Assembly: GCA_017508315.1 (NCBI GenBank)
Contig: JAFVZE010000333.1
Location: 1-15,435, forward strand
DNA from: Kiritimatiellia bacterium
GTDB lineage: Bacteria; Verrucomicrobiota; Kiritimatiellia; RFP12; UBA1067
Length of the DNA: 15,435 bases
Direction: 5' to 3'
Under the pieces are notes generated by a model. The model searched no databases, had not been told where the DNA came from, and saw nothing but the letters and a program-made list of their open reading frames with translations. The translations under genes and the position numbers were made by a program. Positions 1 through 4,539 of this stretch are shown here, piece after piece; the first letter of the stretch is position 1; each line of letters begins with the position of its first letter.

Positions 1-901
1 GATGGATGGCGCGATTCTCGTCGTCTCGGCCGTCGACGGCCCGATGCCGCAGACCCGCGAGCACGTTCTTCTCGCCCGTCAGGTCGGCGTTCCGAAGATC
101 GTCGTCTTCCTCAACAAGTGCGACCTCGTCGAGGACGCTGAAATGCTCGACCTCGTCGAGATGGAAGTGCGTGAGCTCCTTTCCAAGTACGATTACGACG
201 GCGACAACGCCCCCGTGATCCGCGGCGCCGCCTATCCCGCGACCCAGGCTTCCTCCAAGGAAGACGCGGCCTGCAACTGCATCACCGAGCTCATGGACGC
301 TCTCGACAGCTACATCCCCGAGCCGGAGCGCGCTCTTGACCAGCCTTTCCTCATGCCGATCGAAGACATCTTCTCGATCGAAGGTCGCGGTACGGTCGTT
401 ACCGGCCGTGTCGAGCGCGGCGTGATCAAGGTCGGCGACGAAGTCGAAATCGTCGGTCTGAAGCCGACGGCCAAGACCGCCTGCACCGGCGTTGAAATGT
501 TCCGCAAGCTTCTCGATCAGGGTCAGGCCGGCGACAACATCGGCTGCCTCCTCCGCGGCACGAAGAAGGAAGAAGTCGAGCGCGGTCAGGTTCTCGCCAA
601 GCCGGGTTCCATCACCCCGCACACCGAGTTCGCCGGTCAGGTCTACGTCCTCACCAAGGAAGAGGGCGGCCGTCACACCGCGTTCATGAAGGGCTATCGT
701 CCGCAGTTCTACATCCGTACGACTGACGTGACGGGCGACATTCAGCTCCCCGAGGGCGTCGAGATGGTCATGCCCGGCGACAATGTCGAGATCACCGTCA
801 AGCTTATCGCTCCGGTCGCTCTCGAAGAGAAGATGCGTTTCGCGATCCGCGAAGGCGGCCGCACGGTCGGCGCCGGCACGGTCTCGAAGGTGATCAAGTA
901 A
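1..901 (+). CDS. tuf: Elongation factor Tu, C-terminal three quarters (5' end outside window)
   Basis: EF-Tu is the GTPase that carries aminoacyl-tRNA to the ribosomal A site. The frame is open to the left edge. The first Met in view (base 2) is internal, because it corresponds to the Met-Asp-Gly of the family G domain about 100 residues in, so the P-loop, switch I and DxxG motif lie upstream. Visible are the G4 motif NKCD at fragment residues 38-41, the G5 region as RGAA at 74-77 (usually RGSA), domain 2 with SIEGRGTVVTGRVERG, and domain 3 with EGGRHT, YRPQFY and a C-terminal REGGRTVGAG. The stop is TAA. A short insertion-like stretch follows G5 (about residues 78-95). The next gene is rpmG, 125 nt downstream across a strong hairpin. 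Identity is certain; only the start is missing. Confidence 0.98.
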   Translation, partial: MDGAILVVSAVDGPMPQTREHVLLARQVGVPKIVVFLNKCDLVEDAEMLDLVEMEVRELLSKYDYDGDNAPVIRGAAYPATQASSKEDAACNCITELMDALDSYIPEPERALDQPFLMPIEDIFSIEGRGTVVTGRVERGVIKVGDEVEIVGLKPTAKTACTGVEMFRKLLDQGQAGDNIGCLLRGTKKEEVERGQVLAKPGSITPHTEFAGQVYVLTKEEGGRHTAFMKGYRPQFYIRTTDVTGDIQLPEGVEMVMPGDNVEITVKLIAPVALEEKMRFAIREGGRTVGAGTVSKVIK

Positions 902-918
902 TCACCGCAAGTCTTCTG

Positions 919-985
919 TGAGATGCCTGCCCGCAATCCCGGCCGAAAGTGGTCGGATCGGGAAAGCGGGCGGGCTCGAATCTCA
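919..985 (+). other. Long imperfect hairpin between tuf and rpmG
   Basis: TGAGAT (919-924) pairs with ATCTCA (980-985). GCCTGCCCGC (925-934) pairs with GCGGGCGGGC (966-975), with a 4-nt bulge on the 3' side. After a 3/3 internal loop, CCCGG (938-942) pairs with TCGGG (958-962), and CCGA (943-946) pairs with TCGG (953-956) around AAGTGG. There is no U-run after it, so it does not look like a simple intrinsic terminator. An mRNA-processing, stability or regulatory element is the likelier role. The pairing is seen directly; the function is inferred. Confidence 0.6.
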
Positions 986-1026
986 GTCAAGAGACTAAAA
1001 GAAGAGAAGAAGAAAGAAGTAAGACA

Positions 1027-1176
1027 ATGCGTGATCTCGCAATTTTGGCGTGCGGAGAGTGCAAGCGCCGGAACTACACGACGACCCGTAACAAAAAGAC
1101 GATGACGGAGCGTCTCGAAAAGGTGAAGTTCTGCCCGTTCTGCCGCAAGCGCACGACCCACAAAGAGACCAAGTGA
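1027..1176 (+). CDS. rpmG: 50S ribosomal protein L33
   Basis: This is a small zinc-ribbon protein of the large subunit near the E site. It has 49 residues, the normal length for bacterial L33. Two CxxC pairs (C9/C12 and C36/C39) form the Zn-binding (C+) version of the family. The family block TTxNKKTMxERLExxKFCPxCRKxTxHKE is plainly readable. The ATG follows a purine-rich GAAGAAGAAAGAAG tract that supplies a diffuse ribosome-binding site. Its stop lies 13 nt before the tRNA-Trp, so gene and tRNA are almost certainly on one transcript; rpmG next to secE-nusG is a widespread bacterial arrangement. Confidence 0.97.
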   Translation: MRDLAILACGECKRRNYTTTRNKKTMTERLEKVKFCPFCRKRTTHKETK

Positions 1177-1189
1177 TTGATTTCCTTTT

Positions 1190-1263
1190 AGGGTAGTAGC
1201 ACAATGGCAGTGCAGCGGTCTCCAAAACCGCCTATGGGGGTTCGATTCCCTCCTACCCTGCCA
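1190..1263 (+). tRNA. tRNA-Trp (anticodon CCA)
   Basis: A full cloverleaf is readable. The acceptor AGGGTAG (1190-1196) pairs with CTACCCT (1253-1259). The D stem is GCAC/GTGC. The anticodon stem GCGGT (1215-1219) pairs with ACCGC (1227-1231) around CTCCAAA, with anticodon CCA at 1222-1224. The T stem is GGGGG/CCCTC with loop TTCGATT. The discriminator is G1260 and the 3' CCA is encoded (1261-1263). It sits inside the rpmG-secE transcript with no promoter of its own that I can see, so its excision must separate rpmG mRNA from secE mRNA. Confidence 0.97.
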
Positions 1264-1282
1264 AAAGGAACGGAGAAAGAAA

Positions 1283-1480
1283 ATGAACTTTTTTAAGAAA
1301 GCAAAGGAATACCTGAGCGGAGTGGCGGCTGAAGGCAAGCGCGTCAGTTGGCCTGCCAAGCGTGAGCTTTGGGAATCGACCTTGGTCGTGATTTCGTTCA
1401 TTTTCATTCTCGCCGTGACCACGCTCGTCTGTGACAAGGTCATCGACGGGTTTTTGCGTATCGTCCATGCAGGCGCGTGA
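1283..1480 (+). CDS. secE: Preprotein translocase subunit SecE
   Basis: SecE is an essential subunit of the SecYEG protein-conducting channel in the inner membrane. It clamps the two halves of SecY. This is the short one-span form (65 residues). An amphipathic N-terminal helix carries the family motif VSWPAKREL (21-29), followed by one transmembrane segment at about residues 33-57 and a very short periplasmic tail. The ATG is preceded by GGAG (about 1272-1275). Its TGA stop overlaps the Shine-Dalgarno sequence of nusG, so the two genes are translationally close. Location between tRNA-Trp and nusG is the standard order. Confidence 0.97.
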   Translation: MNFFKKAKEYLSGVAAEGKRVSWPAKRELWESTLVVISFIFILAVTTLVCDKVIDGFLRIVHAGA

Positions 1481-1482
1481 GG
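1479..1482 (+). promoter_or_regulatory. Shine-Dalgarno GAGG that sets the nusG start
   Basis: GAGG overlaps the secE stop codon and lies 6 nt before ATG 1489. A GTG at 1477 in the same frame would add only four residues and has no ribosome-binding site, so 1489 is preferred. Confidence 0.7.
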
Positions 1483-1488
1483 TTGATT

Positions 1489-2097
1489 ATGGAAAAACAG
1501 TGGTTTGTTCTGCATACCCTCACCGGCCAGGAGAATAAGGCCCTCAAGTCCATCGAGGCGCGGGTCAAACTCGAGCGCATGGAGGATTATATCGGACGTT
1601 GCGTCATTCCCACCGAAAAGGTTTCCGAGAAGAAGAACGGGAAGAAGCGTGTCGTCACCAAGAAGTTTTTCCCCGGTTATGTGATTGCCGAACTGGCGCT
1701 CTACGATGAGGCCAAAGGCGTTGACGAAAACGGGCGCAAGGCGATTTATGAACGGACATGGCAGTTCCTGCGCGAGACTCCCGGGGTTATCGGGTTCGTC
1801 GGCGGCGACCGTCCTATGCCGCTCAAGCAGCAGGAAGTGGACGCCATTCTTCTCGACAAGCCGGCATCCGGCGGCGGAGTCGAGCGTCCGAGAGTTGTTT
1901 TCTCCGTCGATGAGACGGTTAAGATCATTGACGGCGCGTTCATGGGTTTGACGGGCCAGGTCAGTATGGTTGATCCCGATCGGGGCAAACTCAAGGTTGA
2001 AGTCAACATCTTCAACCGCAAGGTTCAGGTCGACGCCGAAAACTGGCAGGTGGAGAAAGTCGCCGTCGAGGAGACTTTCGAAAGCCTCAAACAGTAA
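1489..2097 (+). CDS. nusG: Transcription termination/antitermination factor NusG
   Basis: NusG binds the RNA polymerase clamp, suppresses pausing and links polymerase to Rho or to the leading ribosome (family knowledge). From ATG 1489 the protein has 202 residues. The NGN domain starts with WFVLHTLTGQENKA (5-18) and includes KKFFPGYV (58-65), the family's central signature. The KOW domain spans about 138-190 (DETVKIIDGAFMGLTGQV ... FNRKVQVDAENWQVEKV). Compared with E. coli NusG, about 15 extra residues sit at roughly 72-89 in the NGN domain, and there is a 12-residue acidic tail after KOW. The start was chosen for its GAGG site and because family members begin just before the WYV-type motif. 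It is followed by the rplK leader. Confidence 0.97.
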   Translation: MEKQWFVLHTLTGQENKALKSIEARVKLERMEDYIGRCVIPTEKVSEKKNGKKRVVTKKFFPGYVIAELALYDEAKGVDENGRKAIYERTWQFLRETPGVIGFVGGDRPMPLKQQEVDAILLDKPASGGGVERPRVVFSVDETVKIIDGAFMGLTGQVSMVDPDRGKLKVEVNIFNRKVQVDAENWQVEKVAVEETFESLKQ

Positions 2098-2107
2098 CGG
2101 TAGGTTT

Positions 2108-2150
2108 TGCGGTCCGTCATTACCGGGAAGGATCCCCGGGAGGAGCCGCA
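2108..2150 (+). promoter_or_regulatory. Structured rplK leader, candidate L1 autoregulatory site
   Basis: TGCGGTCC (2108-2115) pairs with GGAGCCGCA (2142-2150) with one bulged A. An asymmetric 7/2 internal loop (2116-2122 against 2140-2141) follows, then CCGGG (2123-2127) pairs with CCCGG (2135-2139) around AAGGATC. Two helices split by an asymmetric loop, just upstream of rplK-rplA, is where ribosomal protein L1 represses its own operon in E. coli. GGAGCCG also resembles the 3' strand of the L1-binding site in 23S rRNA. The structure is read by eye; the L1 role is inferred. Confidence 0.45.
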
Positions 2151-2169
2151 CGAAAGAAGGACAAGGCAA

Positions 2170-2595
2170 ATGGCCAAGAAGGTTACTGGCGTGGTCAAGC
2201 TCCAGATCCCGGCCGGTGCGGCGAATCCCGCACCTCCCGTGGGTCCCGCGCTCGGTTCTGCAGGTGTCAACATCATGCAGTTCTGCAAGGAGTTCAACGC
2301 GAAGACGGCTAAGGACGCCGGGCTCGTAATCCCCGTCATCATCACGGTTTATCAGGACCGCAGCTTCTCGCTGAAGTTCAAGTCGCCGCCGGCGTCGGTT
2401 CTGCTCAAGAAGGAAGCCGGACTCGCCAAAGGCAGCGGCGTTCCCAACAAGAACAAGGTCGGCAAGGTTACCCGCGCCCAGCTCGAGAAGATCGTCGAGA
2501 TGAAGAAGGCGGATCTCAACACCACCGATGTCGAACAGGCAGTCAAGATGATCGCCGGCACGGCGCGCAACATGGGAATCGAGGTGGTGGAATGA
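2170..2595 (+). CDS. rplK: 50S ribosomal protein L11
   Basis: L11 forms the base of the GTPase-associated centre on 23S rRNA and contacts elongation factors. It has 141 residues, the usual length. The N-terminal domain holds PPVGPALGSAGVN (22-34), the proline-rich region that contacts thiostrepton-class antibiotics. The C-terminal rRNA-binding domain (about 74-141) contains SGVPNKNKVGKVT and ends GTARNMGIEV. ATG 2170 has AAGGA (2157-2161) at 8-nt spacing; the frame is open further upstream, but that part lies in the structured leader and matches nothing in the family. Its end overlaps rplA by ATGA, implying translational coupling. Confidence 0.98.
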   Translation: MAKKVTGVVKLQIPAGAANPAPPVGPALGSAGVNIMQFCKEFNAKTAKDAGLVIPVIITVYQDRSFSLKFKSPPASVLLKKEAGLAKGSGVPNKNKVGKVTRAQLEKIVEMKKADLNTTDVEQAVKMIAGTARNMGIEVVE

Positions 2596-3284
2596 GTCGT
2601 CACGGCAAGAAGTATTTCAATGCGCTCAAGAAGGCCCCCCAGAAGCCTGTCGCTCTCGAGGAGGCGGTGAAGTTCGTCAAGGCGAACGCCGGCGCGAAGT
2701 TCGACGAGACGGTCGATGTGTATTTCCACCTCGGCAAGGATCTCACGAAGGGCGATACCGCCGTTCGCGGAGTCTGCAAACTCCCCAACGGTTCGGGCAA
2801 GGACGTCAAGGTCGCGGTGTTCGCCGGCGGTGACGCCGCCGAAGCCGCCAAGGCCGCGGGCGCCGATTTCGTCGGAATGGATCTCATCGAGAAGATCACC
2901 AAGGAAGGCTGGTGCGATTTCGACGTCGCCATCGCCACGGTCGAAGCGATGAAGGAAGTGCGCAAGTGCGCCCGCGTCCTCGGTCCGCGCGGTCTCATGC
3001 CCAACCCGAAGACGGGCACGGTCACCGACGACACGGCCACCGCCGTCAAGGAGGCGAAGGCCGGCAAGGTCGATTTCCGTATGGACAAGACCGGCAACGT
3101 CGCCGTGATCGCCGGCAAGTGCAGCTTCGATGAAGCGGCTCTCGTCGCCAACATCAAGGCCGTGTTCGCCGCCGTCACCGCCGCGAAGCCCCAGAACGTC
3201 AAGGGCGTCTTCATCAAGTCCATGTCGATTTCCTCCACCATGGGTGTCGGCGTGAGCGTCATCCCCGCGATCGACGCCGAGTAA
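2592..3284 (+). CDS. rplA: 50S ribosomal protein L1
   Basis: L1 builds the mobile L1 stalk that guides deacylated tRNA out of the E site, and in many bacteria it represses the L11-L1 mRNA. It has 230 residues, a typical length. The signature GPRGLMPNPKTGT is at 131-143, preceded by the Rossmann-like second domain (FAGGDAAEAAKAAGADFVG, about 77-95) and followed by the RNA-binding C-terminal half (KAGKVDFRMDKTGNV; KGVFIKSMSISSTMGVG). Its ATG overlaps the rplK stop (ATGA), so the Shine-Dalgarno sequence lies inside rplK (GAGGTGGTGGA). Only 15 nt separate it from rplJ. Confidence 0.98.
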   Translation: MSRHGKKYFNALKKAPQKPVALEEAVKFVKANAGAKFDETVDVYFHLGKDLTKGDTAVRGVCKLPNGSGKDVKVAVFAGGDAAEAAKAAGADFVGMDLIEKITKEGWCDFDVAIATVEAMKEVRKCARVLGPRGLMPNPKTGTVTDDTATAVKEAKAGKVDFRMDKTGNVAVIAGKCSFDEAALVANIKAVFAAVTAAKPQNVKGVFIKSMSISSTMGVGVSVIPAIDAE

Positions 3285-3299
3285 AGGAGGTAATCTAAA

Positions 3300-3860
3300 A
3301 TGAGAATCGAAAAAGTTGCCATTCTCGATGAAGTGACCGCAAGGGTCAAGGATTCGGATTACTGCTTCATCATCAACCACGGCGGCGTCGACGTCGCTTC
3401 GATGGCCAAGCTCCGCGCCGATCTGCGCGAATGTGAGAGCCGTCTTCTCGTGGTGAAGAACTCTTTCCTTGCCAAGGTCGCGAAGGAGAAGGGGTGGAGC
3501 GAAGAGGTGAACGCCATGTTCGCCGGCCCCACCGCGATCGTGACCGGCAAGGGCGAACCCACCGCCGTCGCCAAGGCGATCATGGAGTTCGTGAAGGCTT
3601 CGGGCGGCAAGGCCGCCGTCAAGGGCGCCGACTACGACAACAAGATCGTTGACGCCGCGATGGTTGAAGCCCTCTCCAAGATCCCCGGCAAGAACGAACT
3701 CAGAGCGATGTTCCTCATGCTCCTCAAGGAGCCTGCGACACGTCTGGCGCGCGTTCTCTCCGAGAAGGCCAAGAAGGGCGGCGAGGCCGCTCCCGCCGCG
3801 GAAGCCGAGGCGCCTGCCGCGGATGCTCCCGCAGCCGAAGCCGCTCCTGCGGAAGCGTAA
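3300..3860 (+). CDS. rplJ: 50S ribosomal protein L10
   Basis: L10 anchors the L7/L12 dimers to the L11 region of 23S rRNA, forming the factor-recruiting stalk. It has 186 residues. The globular RNA-binding domain covers about 1-130 (LRADLRECESRLLVVKNSF, FAGPTAIV). A following helix, KNELRAMFLMLLKEPATRL and beyond, is where L12 N-termini dock. The final roughly 30 residues are an Ala/Glu/Pro-rich low-complexity tail, a little longer than in E. coli L10 (about 165 residues). A near-perfect Shine-Dalgarno AGGAGG (3285-3290) sits 9 nt before the ATG. The gap from rplA is too short for the long L10-binding leader seen in E. coli. Confidence 0.98.
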   Translation: MRIEKVAILDEVTARVKDSDYCFIINHGGVDVASMAKLRADLRECESRLLVVKNSFLAKVAKEKGWSEEVNAMFAGPTAIVTGKGEPTAVAKAIMEFVKASGGKAAVKGADYDNKIVDAAMVEALSKIPGKNELRAMFLMLLKEPATRLARVLSEKAKKGGEAAPAAEAEAPAADAPAAEAAPAEA

Positions 3861-3878
3861 GGAATAAAACGACGATTT

Positions 3879-3902
3879 CCCTTGGATGAAACACGCCAAG
3901 GG
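3879..3902 (+). promoter_or_regulatory. Hairpin in the rplJ-rplL spacer
   Basis: CCCTTGG (3879-3885) and CCAAGGG (3896-3902) form a perfect 7-bp stem with a 10-nt loop. It stands in the 68-nt spacer before rplL with no U-run, so it is not an obvious terminator. L12 is needed in several copies per L10, so a processing or translation-enhancing element here is plausible but inferred. Confidence 0.5.
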
Positions 3903-3928
3903 TTGACAAGTAAAAAAGGAAAAAGACA

Positions 3929-4291
3929 ATGACGAACGAAGAACTCATTCAGGAACTGTCCGGTAAGACCGTTCTCGAAATCAACGAACTCGTGAAGGCG
4001 CTCGAAGAGGCGTGGGGCGTTTCCGCCGCCGCCGTCGCCGTCGCTCCTGCCGCCGGCGGTGCCGCCGCTGCGGAAGAGAAGACGGAATTCGACGTCGTTC
4101 TCAAGTCCGCCGGCGCCAACAAGATCGCGGTCATCAAGGAAGTCCGCGCCATCACCGGTCTCGGCCTCAAGGACGCCAAGGACATGGTCGACGGCGCTCC
4201 CAAGACGGTCAAGGAAGCCTGCGCCAAGGACGAGGCCGAGAAGATCGCCGAGCAGCTCAAGAAGGCCGGCGCCGAAGTCGAGATCAAGTAA
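3929..4291 (+). CDS. rplL: 50S ribosomal protein L7/L12
   Basis: This is the multicopy stalk protein that recruits and activates translational GTPases. It has 120 residues, the family length. The N-terminal dimerisation and L10-binding domain is about 1-33. An Ala/Val/Pro/Gly-rich hinge (about 34-50) follows. The globular C-terminal domain (about 53-120) has EKTEFDVVLKSAG, NKIAVIKEVRAITGLGLKDA and the end of a helix at EKIAEQLKKAGAEVEIK. AAGGA (3916-3920) lies 8 nt upstream of the ATG. A strong terminator starts 17 nt after the stop, so this is the last gene of its transcript. Confidence 0.98.
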   Translation: MTNEELIQELSGKTVLEINELVKALEEAWGVSAAAVAVAPAAGGAAAAEEKTEFDVVLKSAGANKIAVIKEVRAITGLGLKDAKDMVDGAPKTVKEACAKDEAEKIAEQLKKAGAEVEIK

Positions 4292-4308
4292 TCCCGCTTC
4301 CCGCTGCG

Positions 4309-4346
4309 AAAAAAGAACCCGCGGATTGTCCGCGGGTTCTTTTTTT
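4309..4346 (+). terminator. Intrinsic terminator after rplL
   Basis: GAACCCGCGGA (4315-4325) pairs perfectly with TCCGCGGGTTC (4329-4339) around a TTG loop, followed by T7 (4340-4346). Six A residues precede the stem, extending the pairing and making it potentially bidirectional. It separates the L10/L12 genes from everything downstream. Confidence 0.95.
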
Positions 4347-4414
4347 GTCCGTGGAGTGATCTGTGAAACCAATCCGTTTCAGGCAGGTTGAAGCAATATC
4401 GCGGAAGATTACGG

Positions 4415-4432
4415 AAATCATCCAAATCATCC
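4415..4432 (+). repeat. Tandem 9-bp repeat next to the rpsA promoter
   Basis: AAATCATCC occurs twice in exact tandem (4415-4423 and 4424-4432), ending 2 bp before the -35 element of the rpsA promoter. The position suits a regulator or an upstream promoter contact, but it may be chance. Confidence 0.45.
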
Positions 4433-4434
4433 TA

Positions 4435-4464
4435 TTGCGGCGGAAGGGCTGTTTTTGATAAAAT
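4435..4464 (+). promoter_or_regulatory. Promoter for rpsA-rpmB
   Basis: TTGCGG (4435-4440), 18-bp spacer, TAAAAT (4459-4464) with an extended -10 TG at 4456-4457. The start of transcription would be near 4471. It follows the rplL terminator and no other candidate lies closer to rpsA. Confidence 0.75.
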
Positions 4465-4493
4465 ATCATCTCCGCGCCCAAAGACGGGGCGGA

Positions 4494-4510
4494 CACGGCA
4501 GAAAACCGTG
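4494..4510 (+). promoter_or_regulatory. Small hairpin in the rpsA leader
   Basis: CACGG (4494-4498) pairs with CCGTG (4506-4510) around CAGAAAA. It is followed by an A-rich, apparently unstructured stretch up to the candidate start codon at 4540. Such A-rich, SD-poor leaders suit S1-dependent initiation and S1 autoregulation (inference). Confidence 0.45.
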
Positions 4511-4539
4511 AACGGCAACAAACAAAAAAAAACATACAA

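Noticed and set aside
2107..2169. 21-residue N-terminal extension of L11
   Set aside because: It would start inside the structured leader without a ribosome-binding site. The family begins at the MAKK-type start at 2170, which has AAGGA at good spacing.
3903..3930. TTGACA-N16-GACAAT promoter look-alike before rplL
   Set aside because: The -10 would overlap the rplL ATG, so transcripts would start inside the gene and lack its start codon. No other start follows that would make sense.
4364..4381. TGAAAC/GTTTCA 6-bp hairpin after the rplL terminator
   Set aside because: It is short and AT-rich, lies between a terminator and the next promoter, and is not repeated, so it is neither a CRISPR repeat nor a supported regulatory site.
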